Assembly (NCBI GenBank): GCA_949775045.1
Contig: OX459100.1
Span: forward strand, 10,576,331-10,640,330
Direction of reading: 5' to 3'
Source: Metridium senile
Lineage: Eukaryota > Cnidaria > Anthozoa > Actiniaria > Metridiidae
Length of the DNA: 64,000 nt
The translations under genes were made by a program, and so were the position numbers. The notes under the pieces were generated by a model that searched no databases, was not told the DNA's origin, and worked only from the letters and a program-made list of their open reading frames with translations. The first letter of the stretch is position 1, and every line of letters starts with the position of its first letter. This document shows positions 23,736 through 35,900 of the stretch, piece by piece.

Positions 23736-23813
23736 AGGCATGTGGAAATTACTTGCTTTGGTGAACTACTACCAATGGTTAAGTTTTGTTGGTGTAACTG
23801 GAAGTCTAACAGA

Positions 23814-23962
23814 TATGACGTCACTTTCCACCAATGGTTACCAATTCAAGCGGCAATTCCACGATAGCGCTACGTTCGTCACGCAATATGACGTCACTTT
23901 CCACCAATGGTTACCAATTCAAGCCGCAATTCCACGATAACGCTACGTTCGTCACGCAATAT
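23814..23962. repeat. 73-bp tandem duplication rich in TGACGTCA
   Basis: Two units starting ATATGACGTCACTTTCC followed by a third partial unit. Each unit contains a TGACGTCA palindrome (a CRE-type sequence), with another at 23,973. Regulatory function is not shown. Confidence 0.85.
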
Positions 23963-24542
23963 GACGTCACTTCTGACGTCATTTTACAAAGATGGGTCTA
24001 TTATGTCATAAGGTCGTTTTCCTTGATTGAAAGTCACTTTGACATAGAGTAGTTTTCGTATGACATGTGAAATGTTCAGTGCCGTGTACGTGCCTCACCG
24101 CGACCGTGGTGTTTTTAGAATTTTGAAGTGCCTTCCAGGTGATCTCGCTTCGAAGCGCACAAAGGATTGTTTGTCAAAACGAATAGTCCCAAAATGGCGT
24201 CTATGGACAAAAACAATTTGGGTTACTTTTAGACATTTGCGTTTTGTTTCTATTCTTTTTTATCCCTGATAGAGCAGCAGTGAACTTTTATTGTCCAAGT
24301 AACATATAACTTTTAAATGTTAAGTTATTTTAAGGATGTATTTATCAAGGGTTAACACAGGAAACAACTCTCTCGAACGACGCCATCTTGGTACTACTGT
24401 TGGCGAAGCGACAGAAATGCTTCTGATTGGCTTATACTAACCCAAGTGCGCCCGCGAAATCAACTGGTTGCCGCACATGCCTTGACCGCGTTCGTAACGT
24501 GAGCTTTTCATAGTCATACGAACTGTACTGCAAGCTTTATTT
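23963..24542. other. Non-coding, no clear feature
   Basis: Only short frames without family resemblance; no repeats recognised. Confidence 0.4.
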
Positions 24543-24948
24543 ACGGAGGAGCCAACGATCAGCTGGGACAATTATAACTGTTCTCACATCCCAGCCAGAT
24601 ATGAGTCAATTTGAGTCCCAGGAAACGTTTGGGTTGGCCCAAGAATGTTTCCCAGGAAAATAATTTTTTAAGAACCAAACAAAAAGAACGCTTAGCAGTG
24701 TTTTCAAATATATAGATTGCGTGAATAATGTTTCCAAGGAAAATATTTTTTTTAGAACCCAAAAAAAAAAACGCTTAGCGAAACGGGGCTGCCCGAAAAT
24801 TTACTTTTTCCAGGTAATTTCAGAATGACAGGATGTATATAATGAAAAACGTGAGAGCGTAGAATAGTCAAGGTACAGAATTTAATTCCCAGGAACTTAC
24901 TTATAAGAACAGTTTTTTTAAAGAACACCGCCGTTGGCTCCTCCTGTT
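24543..24948. mobile_element. Inverted-repeat (MITE-like) element
   Basis: GGAGGAGCCAACG at the left is mirrored by CGTTGGCTCCTCC at the right. The inner part has two diverged copies of a CCAGGAAAA-TTTTTTAGAAC motif. Confidence 0.6.
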
Positions 24949-24950
24949 AA

Positions 24951-25354
24951 TGACGTGCAACTTTGACCCGTAAAGTTGACGCCATTTATTGTAAAATGTC
25001 AAGATTTGTTTGACATTCTGCAGTGTAAATTTTAAATTATCTTTCATATATTTTATCTTAGTAAACCTTATTTTTATTATATTTATAAAATATATTTATA
25101 AAATTAAGAAAAGTTATTTTAAGTCTTTCATATTTCATTTAAGTTTTACAATTTTATTATCAAAGATTGTTTTATATTTTATATTATATTTTCTCGATAT
25201 ATTTATTGTTGCGAAGATCAAAATTATTTTATGTACTTTATATCAATACCGAGGTTTCTAATTTTTTCAAGTTTTCAATTTGTTCAAGTTTTTTGGTAAA
25301 TATAATTTTTTTAATTAATTTTATTTGTTTTCTATTACTTGTTTCGCTTTGATG
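24951..25354. other. Very AT-rich spacer
   Basis: Phe/Ile-rich short frames reflect base composition. No gene is supported. Confidence 0.45.
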
Positions 25355-25425
25355 CAAAGGCCCGGCTACCTTTCAAAATGGCGGAGGGAACTGTGAAGCG
25401 GACTATTGGTCGTGGTATTTCTATT
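25355..25425. mobile_element. Single end of the CTTCACAGTTCCCTG repeat family
   Basis: AAAGGCCCGGCTACCTTTCA followed by GGGAACTGTGAAG matches the terminal inverted repeat of the element at 28,519-28,723. The other end is not found nearby. Confidence 0.7.
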
Positions 25426-25576
25426 AGGTGTAATCTAAGCTCACATTGAGCATTAATAAATACTATGTCACGTTTTACTATTTTCAAAAGGTTTTCATGA
25501 ATAAAATTCTCAAAGTTATTGTTACAGTAATGTAATGTTTTGAATAAAATTATTGAAATTTACATCAAGCTTGAAT

Positions 25577-25835
25577 TTGAACACTAAAAGCATCCAACAT
25601 TATCATTAAATAGTGTTATCTCGATTGTTTTCTAGAGTACAAACACTAAAAACATGCAACATTATCATTAAATAGTGTTATCTCGATTGTTTTCTAGAGT
25701 ACAAACACTAAAAGCATGCAACATTATCATTAAATAGTGTTATCTCGATTGTTTTCTAGAGTACAAACACTAAAAACATGCAACATTATCATTAAATAGT
25801 GTTATCTCGATTGTTTTCTAGAGTACAAACACTAA
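25577..25835. repeat. 62-bp tandem repeat, about 4 units
   Basis: The unit contains ACACTAAAAACATGCAACAT and TCTCGATTGTTTTCTAGAGT. Copies are almost identical, indicating recent expansion. Confidence 0.93.
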
Positions 25836-25849
25836 AGCGTGCAGCATTA

Positions 25850-26350
25850 CCACTTAGGGAGAGCACCGACTTTTGTTGAATTGGCATTGAGGGAAGGGAG
25901 GGAGGGTACTTTTTACCAACTTTTTTTTACTACTAAGGCAGATGAGGGTATCAGCTTCTATTTTTTACCAATGAGGAAGGGGAGGGTATCGAATTTTGTT
26001 AGAAGTCAGGGAGGGGAGGGCACCGACTATTGTCTTTTTCGCATTGAGGGAGGTGAGGGTACAAACGTTTTAAATAGTAAGTCAGGGGAGGGAAACAGCT
26101 TTTATTTTTTTACCAGTGAGGAAGGGGAGGGTATCAAATTTATTTTAGAAGTCAGGGTATCAAATTTTGTTCGCATTGAGAGAAAGGAGGGTCTCAGCTT
26201 TTGTTGTCATTTAGTTAATGGCAAGATGTCGTCGAGTAGGGAGAGGAGGGTACTTATATGTATTTTGTAGTAATTAGCAAGGGGAGGGTAAGGAAATTGG
26301 TGGTAGTTGAGGAAGGCGAGGCTACTTTCTTTTCTAATGGAGAGGGGGAG
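25850..26350 (+). repeat. G-rich minisatellite with G-quadruplex motifs
   Basis: Irregular 30-60 bp units combine GAGGGAAGGGAGGGAGGGT-type runs with TTTTACCA/TTTTGTT spacers. The run near 25,889-25,906 has four G3 tracts separated by 1-2 bases, a canonical quadruplex pattern. The open frame across it is low complexity. It ends about 70 bp from the importin-4 stop codon. Confidence 0.8.
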
Positions 26351-26422
26351 GGGTGGTTGCCTACAGGTGCTCGACCTTTTCCTCACTTTTTGACAAGTGA
26401 ATTTTCAATTTTCAACAAGACG

Positions 26423-29400
26423 TTAGCTCGGTGCTTGGGTAGCGGTTAATAATATTTGCGCATGCTCCTGAGGCAGCGATTGAAGCAGAGTTTCAAAGTC
26501 TTGTGGATACTGTTGACGGACGCTCTTGACCATAGTCACCAGTCCTGCGCGGACGTCTGCAACGCGAATCGAGGGAAAATTAAAGAAATTTGGTCATTTT
26601 AGAATACTCCAGGTTCATGTTATCTATAACCGCTGTACTATTTGACAAAAGGCGCATTTGCACAGGCTAAGACTCGATTTGTTGTCAAAATATTCAACAA
26701 ATCCCAAGCAAAGCTCGAAAAAATGTTATCACTTAAAAAAAATAGAAAACACATTTGAAATTGCTCTGAATTGAGGCTAATAACTGTTGAAATGCGCATT
26801 TTGTCAAATAGTACAGCGGTTCTAGGTAATATAAAACTATTCAGTACAGTACAGTTTTATTTTCTCTGATGTTGACCTAGTCAACGAAGAGCCAGAGTGA
26901 ACCGCTGCTGGATCACCATTCTGAACTCCTTTTTGGACTGCGTCAATCTCTTTGCCTGGTCCACTGATGTTCCAAAAAGCTGTCCGATCTTTACCCATGG
27001 CTCACACTACGCTCCCCTCCCTCTCACTAACTCTCTTATTGATAAGTATTGTAAGATGTCCACAAACCTTGTTGTAAGTCGGCAGAGGGAAGAACCTTTG
27101 AAAACACATCCAGAATGTTACCGAGATTTTGCATCACCTTGAAAGTACAAACAAAAAAATCAACTTGAACATCAAAGTTCCTAAAAACTGTCTGTTACTA
27201 GTTTACAGAGCGATGCACCTTACCGTGGCCACTTAATTAAAGTTTTTTACACCTCTGATATAAACACGGTAGCCAATAAGAGCGCGCGTAGTATCACAAA
27301 TATTTTATATTCAATGTTCATGATATGATGCTTTGGGTTACCTGTGGATGCTGGTCGCTGAACAGTTCGATAATACACGAATAAACTGGCGGGTTTTCCT
27401 CGAAATCTTCCTTTAGTGGGAGACATTGCAACAAGAGAGGAAAAACCTGAAGCGAGAATCAATCAATCATTGTTTTATGTCTTAAATCTTCACTGGAAAA
27501 ACTGAACCTGCTGGAAGTAAAGAAACTAATGAAGTATTGGTACAATACAATTTAAATTAGAATCCGCCACATTTGGATATCATTAGAAATAACAAAGTTA
27601 ACGCTTTTCTCCTACCTCGTTCAGTGGTACCGCTGACCGTTTGGTCATAATCATGCGGCTCACAGCACCGCACACGTTATCGACTAAGCGACCTGGCTGT
27701 TGTGACGACAGCATCGAAAACAGAGCCTCTAAGACTGCTGGGTAATTTCTGTTGTTATCGTTAAGAAAAAGGAATAGCGTTAGACGATTTCAAGATGACG
27801 TCATTTTACTAATAGTACCTTTATTCCCTCTTGACAATACTAGAGACAGGGGCAGATAACCCCTATTTTATTTAAGCACAAGAGCCCTTCATTTGCAATT
27901 GGAACACCCTCTGATAAATTTCTGGATGCGCCCCTTAGCGACATAACCATAAGCAACAAACGTAGACTCAGTTGGGCTATACTCATAAGCCGCCCTTGTC
28001 TTTTCTCACACCTAGTGGAAAAATGCTTCACTGAGTATGCATATGCTGTTTATACTTAGCCTGGTACACACTAGCGAGATCAGCATAAGCATAAGCAACA
28101 TACGCAGACTCAGTTGGGCTTTGCTCATTAGCCGTCTTTTCTCACACCTAGTCAAGAAATGCTTCCCAATTATTGATTAAAAGACGTCACCAACGAAAGG
28201 GAAAAAAGACAATTGAATAAAGATGATAAAATTGATAATATCCCAAAACTGACATCTTGCATTTCATAAAAGGATACGGAACCATGACGTCACCGCCATT
28301 CAAGGCCAGCAGCCCCAGTCCATAGGTTGCGTTACTTCGGACTTCATCGTCCGCGTCCTTGAGCGCTCCAAAAAGGGCTGGGTACAAGTGTTGTATGAAA
28401 GGTAAGGTGGCAGGTCCGATTGCGAGGATAATCTAGTGAAGATAACGAGATGATAAACAATGAGAGTAAATACTAGTTATACAATGGTTATAGAGTGGCA
28501 TACCGTGGAACATTCACCTTCACAGTTCCCTGCGCCATCTTGAAAGGTAGCCGGGCCTTAACATTGAAGCCAGACGAACGTTGGGCTTGCAATGATAGAG
28601 ACATGTGAATAATTGTCCCGCAAGGTGTTAAAAGTTCTCTATCATTGCAAGGCAACGTTCGTCTCGCTTTGATGCAAAGGCCCGGCTACCTTTCAAGATG
28701 GAACAGGGAACTGTGAAGGGGACTATATCTCACGAGTCACTTGTATTTTCATTTTGTATTTTGTCGAGTGTGAAGGCAAAGAAAATAGTGACGAGTTGGA
28801 TATTTACAGTATGTCACGAGAAAACATTGTAGAACTTTTTTATCGCACATCATGTAAAACAAAGAGAACCAGCGATGTCTCATGGGAAGAGGCAGTTCAA
28901 TACTGCCGAATATACAACGGCTGTATTTTATAACGTGGGATAAAACCCTTTATTAACTTGATAGAATCGAACGGTATCGAACACAAACCTCTGAAATCGT
29001 ACCAATCGCAAACGACTTGTCGGACGTTGGTGACGACTTGCGCTGAAACAGAGTTAGAGATAATCAGTATCAAAGTGGTTCGTCGATCCATTAACCACCT
29101 TACTCATTTGGAAATTGAGAGGTTGAGGTGTTAAGCAGTTTAGTGTCGCTCAACTTTGGACAAAATATTTTAAAGATCATAACGTAATGTAGTGTAGGTT
29201 AGTGTAGTGTAGTTAACTCTAGTGTAGTGTTATGCAGTCTAGTGTAGTGTAGTGCAGTGTAATGCAATGTAGTGTAGTGTGTCAGTAGTGTCGTGTCGTG
29301 TCGTGTAGTGTATAATGTAGTGTAGTGTATAGAGTGGTTTTCATCGGACTGAGAAACAATTACTAATAGTCAGTGTTTAATAGTGTCTAACAGTCATATA

Positions 29401-31885
29401 TCCACAAAAGAATACAATGGGCTTAGGGTCTACTAGTGTCTATTAGCTTAGTTATTGTTTCACAGTCCTGTGAAAATTACTCTAATGTTGTGTAGTGTAG
29501 AGTAGAGTAGAGTAGTATTGTAGTGCAATGTAGTGTAGTGTAGTGCAGTGTAGTGCAATGCAGTGTAGTGTGTTTGTAGTGTAGATTAGTGTATATTGCA
29601 CTGCAATGTAGTGCTTATATAGCGCATTTAAAGAATGACATATAACAAAAAGAATATTTTAAAATACCGTACATATATCATTCATTGTAAAGCGCATTGA
29701 GATGTATGTAAAAAGCGCTAAATAAGCACCACGTTACATTTCACATTCGTCTCCAAGCTCCTTACAATTAATCATATACACAGCTATTTAGGCATGGCTG
29801 CCCGTTCGAGTTTACTCACAATTTTCTTGAGTAGAAGAGGTAGTAAACCAGCGAAGTATGGCGCAAACGCCTGCCCGCCTACAGCAGCTGCCAGGGATGG
29901 TAAACAGTCTCCAGCATACTCGACCAGCATGGCGTCGAACTCGGCTTGTTGGTCGTCGTCGTCGTCGTACGACTCGTCTTCGTTCTCTTGGCAGCCAGTC
30001 TTGAGAAAGAAAGATAATCAATTATTAATGATAATAGTCATGATGATGATGATGATAATAACAGTCATGATTATGATGATAATAACAGTCATGATGACGA
30101 TCACGATAATAGTCATGATGATGATGATGAAATAAAAATATAAGTTTTCCACAAACTCAAAATCATCACCATACATGAAATATTTTAGCACACAACTCTA
30201 CTCATATGCATATGATGATTTTTGCGGAGATGTAAACCAAGTAAAACGGAGGAAAAAAAACACTCGAGGTTTGAGTCGCCCGAGACAGGAATCGAACACA
30301 GGAGGTCACAGTGGTGAAAGGCCAGCACTCTGATTATAAAGATGACAATGCTGATAAAATACAATACAATACCATATAAAAGACACAGAAAAACATCAAA
30401 CATACGATCGTTTCTCAAAATTCTAGATCCTGTTTGACAATTATACAGACACTGAAAATGGGGAAAATGCATACCCTGTTAAAGAAGCAATGGCAAAAAC
30501 CATCCCACAATCCCTCTCGGTCTTAGCTTTTATGCTTTTACTACGACAACCTTTATTGAATTAGTTGTATAAGTTTACTGCAATTCACCTGCTGTAGAAA
30601 GATGGCCCTTACAACACTGACAATAGCGTCCACATGACCTTCACCGCATACCGCGGACACTTTCATGTTTTTCAGCATTTCGTTCAGAGCTTGCAGCGTC
30701 GCCATGACAACAGATCTATCCTTGTCCTTGGTGATGACGGTGATGTAAACAGTGACAGTCGTGGTAACCAGGCGTTGCACTAGGAGGAGAGGGAATGGTA
30801 ATAGCTTGATAAAGGTATCAGTAAAATGGCGGGTGATACTCCAGTTTTGAGTTCTTAGTTGCTCGAACTAATGCACCTATCAATGTCTTGCTCCAACGGG
30901 GGGAATGCGGGCATACACAGGGGCTATTGACATTTTTCATATCTTTTTGTCAATAGCCCGTATCCTGGGGACGTCAAATTCATATACTTACTCATATATT
31001 TACAGTTGTGGACAAAGAACTTTGTGATGAAATTGTCAAAAAACATCGAGCAGCCCCAGGTTCGGGCAAAGTTTATGTTCAATAGCCCGACTTTGCCCGC
31101 ACTCCTCCTGTTGGGGCAAGACATTGATAGGTGCATAAGCCTCGCTTCAACGTAAATGAAGAGCTTGAAACTGGAGTGTTCTATACGCTATCTATATAAT
31201 CACTCCCATCAACACGATCAACTTTTATGTGAATATTTCAGTTTTATCTGCTTGTGTAGACGAGAACTGAAATTATCCGATTTTTATGTGACAATTTCAT
31301 TTACTAAAAAGCTATCATTGTCACATTAAAATTGCTCGTGTAGCCAGCGCTTTTAAAGACCAGGCTGTTCTAAAGGAGACCATCAATTTAAATTCTACGA
31401 ACAGCACAGTAGGATCCTTTATGAATGGTTTTCACTAGCAACGCAACGCAAGCACAAGGGTTAATTTCAGAGTGAAAACGAGACGTGAATAAGTGCAAAC
31501 GCAAACACCCTATTTACTAGTGCCACGCGCAAGCACAAACGCAAGAAAAAAACAAATTTTTTGATATCTTGCGCTTGCGTTATCACTGCGTCAAACGGTT
31601 TTCACGACGAAATAAGGTCTCTTGCGCTTGCGCCGCAAGTGAAAACTAGGCTTTACGTCCACCTTGTATGGGACTAGAGTGAAAGCAGACAGGCCCTCCG
31701 GCTTCACGTCATTATCTGAGAAGACGAGCAGATTAGAATTAATACTCACATGCTGATTTGTCGTGTGTACTTGTTTTCTCGAGAACATTGTGAAGTGCGC
31801 AACAGAACTGAGCCAGGGCTGTCACGGCACCTTTCCTTACTCCAGTATGAGGAAACTGAAACAACAACACCTTGATCAACAACAA

Positions 31886-31916
<31 letters not shown>

Positions 31917-32990
31917 AAAATCAGATTCAGCAACAACAATACTAGCAACAACATAACAACAAAAGCATTCAATAGCAGCAACAACAATAACAGCAACAAC
32001 AATAATAACAACAAAATCAGGTTCAGCAACAACAATACTACCAACAACATCAACAACAGACGCATTTAATAGCAGCAACAACAACAACAAAATCCGGTTC
32101 AGCAACAACAACAATACTAGCAACAACATCAACAACAAAAGCATTCAACAGCAGTAACAACAACAGTAGTATTATCAACAACAACAACAACAACAAAATC
32201 AGCAGCAACGTTAACAGTAGCAGCAACAAGGACAGTAAGAACAAAATAAGCTGCAACGACAATACTAGCAACAACAGCAACAGTTGCATGCAACAGCAAC
32301 AACAATATCATTAGTAACAGCAACAGCAACAACAATATCATTAGTAACAGCAACAGCAACAAGAACAATAACCACAAATCATAAATCTTCATCATCCTAG
32401 CTCATTATCGTCATACCCCTTATCATCATCCTCCTTCTCATCATCATCATCGTCACCACCATCATCCTCATCATCCTTAACAAAAAACAGTCGACACCAT
32501 CGCCTAACGTTTCCTTCCGAATATCAAACAAACAGACAAACAAACAGACATGCAAACAAGTAAACAAACAGACATGCAAACAAACAAACAAACAAACAAA
32601 CAGACAGACAAACATACAACTAAGAAAAAACAAGCAAGCAAACAGACAGACAGACAGACAAACAAACAGACAGACATGCAAAAAAAAAACCATACAGACA
32701 AACATCATACAACCAAAAAAAAAACAAGCAAGCAAGCAAACAGACAGACAGACAGACAAACAAACAGACAGACATGCAAAAAAAAAACCCCACAGACAAA
32801 CATCATACAACCAAAAAAAAAACAAGCAAGCAAGCAAACAGACAGACAGACAGACAAAGATATTGTAAAAAGTGTGTTAGTCGGTTGGTGTGATTCTCAT
32901 TATATCAAGTATAATTATCAAGTGTAACGTACCTGAACTAGCCGTAAAACTTCTTTAGAAGATTCATCTAGATACGGTAGAAACTCCATT
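26423..32990 (-). CDS. IPO4: Importin-4 3' exon block (exons 16-25 of those in the window)
   Basis: Ten exons encode the end of the protein, from MEFLPYLDESSKEVLRL to ILLTATQAPS and TAA (26,425-26,423). They include the acidic loop (DESYDDDDDQQAEFDAML) that precedes the C-terminal HEAT repeats. The 5' edge has a GA|A split codon that joins only to the phase-2 exon at 53,587-53,510, linking this block to the distant 5' block across 20.5 kb. If an annotation splits the locus into two genes, this phase match argues against it. Confidence 0.93.
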
Positions 32991-35900
32991 CTGAAATAAA
33001 ACAGCAGTATATAGATTATTTTTTCTAATTTTTCTAATCTAATTAATTTTTGCTAATTTCTAAAAGTCGCGAAATTAAAAACCCGCGAAAAATAATTTAG
33101 GCAAAAATGAATCACGCGAAATATAATATAATATAGTTTTATGTGATGTGATGTGATGTGATGTGATGTGATGTGATGTGATGTGATGTGATGTGATGTG
33201 ATGTGATGTGATGTGATGTGATGTGATGTGATGTGATGTGATGTGATGTGATGTGATGTGATGTGATGTGATGTGATGTGATGTGATGTGATGTGATGTG
33301 ATGTGATGTGATGTGATGTGATGTGATGTGATGAAGTCTCGGCGTTTGGGCTGAACTCTAGTAAACAATCTCTAAAAAGGAACTTTTTTAGTTTCGTTGT
33401 GTTATAATTATGGTTTTCTTCCGTAACAGTGACGTTGGAAGTTACTGCTATATACGGTGGCCCACAACTGTCACGGCAAACCACAATTCCACGGCACTAC
33501 ACAATTTACTCACGGCAGAACACAATTTACTCACGGCACAACACAATTTACTCACGGCACAACACAATTTACTCACGGCAAAATAACCAATTTTCACGGC
33601 ACAACACAATTTACCCACGGCAAAATAACCAATTTTCACGTCACAACACTCAATTTGCTGACGGCAAAATAACCAATTTCCACGGCGCCACACAGAATTC
33701 ATTTGTGGCGGACTAACACAGGAAGCCCACTATGGTTGATCAAACTTGGTCAGCTTTTTTTATAAAATATATATGTACCTCTTAAGGAGGCTCGGGTCAG
33801 TATTTTTCGCGCTCACCCAGCGACGTTTGAAAGACCGTAGTTCCCGCGTCAGAAGGTATTTTGACAAGATTTTTTAACACATGTCTACATATAGAATAAA
33901 GTTTTTTAAAAAGATATTTTTAATATAATCGATAATATTTTAGCCGACAAATGATAACGCCGCCGAATTTCTATGTAGCCTATTTTTGAGAAAAATCGAC
34001 CTAAACTTTTAAAACCACATAGCCTACTTTAAAGCTGTTACCTAGGTCAACAATCTGGCAAAGTTTAAAAAAAATTCATCTCACCGATTTTGAATAAAAA
34101 CGGGTCATTTTTTTTCCTAGCAAAAATTCATTGTTTATAATATTTACCGATAACAACAGACTTTGAAGAGATAAATCAAAATCCTTCCAGCCAGGTATTA
34201 ACAGGACATTTTTCTACATTGTCTGTGAATTTCAACAAATGTAGTCCACGGGATTTCTTTTGGGAAAGGATACAAATCGGCAAAAGTTTGTCAGTTTTTG
34301 TGCAAAACTTCTAATTTTTACTTCTGAGCACGCTAACGAAAAAATCTGAGATAACTTTTTTTTATTTTTTAGCTATCAAAAGTTCACCATATTTTCAAGT
34401 GCGCCTCTAAATTTTATAGTGATTGAAATATTTTGAGGCGGTCAAATAAAATTCTGAACGTGGGTATATTTGCCTTCGCTTTGCAGCGGCCGGTTTGTTT
34501 TTATTTTCGAGTTATACATGATTTGCATGCTTTTGCTTTTTTATACCCACGTTCAGAATTTTATTTGACCGCCTCAAAATATTTCAATCACTATAAAATT
34601 TAGAGGCGCACTTGAAAATATGGTGAACTTTTGATAGCTAAAAAATAAAAAAAAGTTATCTCAGATTTTTTCGTTAGCGTGCTCAGAAATAAAAATGAGA
34701 AGCTTTGCACAAAAACTGACAAACTTTTGCCGATTTATATCCTTTCCCAAAAAACATCCCGTGGATTAAATTTGTTGAAATTCACAGACAATGTAGAAAA
34801 ATGTCCTGTTAATACCTGGCTGGAAGGATTTTGATTTATCTCTTCAAAGTCTGTTGTTATCAGTAAATATTATAAAACAATGAATTTTTGCTAGGAAAAA
34901 AAATGACCCGTTTTTATTCAAAATCGGTGAGATGAATTTTTTTTAAACTTTGCCAGATTGTTGACCTAGGTAACAGCTTTAAAGTAGGCCATGTGGTTTT
35001 AAAAGTTTAGGTCGATTTTTCCCAAAAATAGGCTACATAGAAATTCGGCGGCGTTATCATTTGTCGGCTAAAATATTATCGATTTTATTAAAAATAACTT
35101 TTTTAAAAACTTTATTCTATATGTAGACAAGTGTTAAAAAATCTTGTCAAAATACCCTCTGACGCGGGAACTACGGCCTTTCAAACGTCGCTGGGTGAGC
35201 GCGAAAATTACTGACCCGAGCCTCCTTAAGGTGGCTCGACTGAGTATTTTTGAAGGGCCACCGTCGCTGTTTGATCGCAAAGTACGTCGCGCGTAGAAAA
35301 ATACTTTCAAATTAATTTCCATAGCGAGTTCAGGCATAGACTGAAGTTTGTTCTGATGTTTCAAATATTGCAATCGGAACTAGCAATAATTTTTTATGAT
35401 AGAAAAGTAGTTTTCACAAATACGACAATTTTAGGCGAAATAGAGTTTTCTATAAAACCGCATTGATTGTTTCACAAACTTCAGATCAAGGTCTTCGTTG
35501 TTGCTGAAAATAAAAGATTTATATGGAGGCATTTTTGAATAAACACTTTTAAACATTTACACAACAAATAAATTAAATTAATCAAGCATCCATTTCACTT
35601 GATCAAAAACATCACTACAAAAGCTCAGAAAAAGTTGCTTTTGTTCTCATTTGGACAACAAATGTCTTAGTTATCCGTCTGGCGAACATGAACGAAATCA
35701 CTTCAGGCTATTAGGACATACATGACTTTTCGTTTGGTGAGATATAACTGCGCTTTTTCTTCTTTTGTCTAATATTGCACACATTTTTACCAAAACTTGA
35801 AATTTCCTTGATGAATTTTTTTCTTACCGCAGCATTGGCTTTTTGAAATAGTTACTCATCGAGCCCTGCAGTTTTATGACCATTGATAGATTGGAAGATA

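Noticed and set aside
25839..26449. 143-codon Gly/Glu-rich frame
   Set aside because: G-rich minisatellite translation; the last part overlaps the importin-4 terminal exon on the other strand.
31739..32395. Poly-Leu, poly-Gln and Val-rich frames on both strands
   Set aside because: Created by the AAC/AGC microsatellite.
32397..32927. Cys/Leu/Val-rich and Lys/Gln/Thr-rich frames
   Set aside because: Translation of CAGA/CAAA tandem repeats; same for 21,269-21,466 and 56,712-57,169.
33141..33333. Interstitial telomere repeat
   Set aside because: The unit ATGTG does not match TTAGGG or known animal telomere variants.
33053..33484. 143-codon frame of repeated Thr-Ser-His-His-Ile
   Set aside because: Translation of the ATGTG array.
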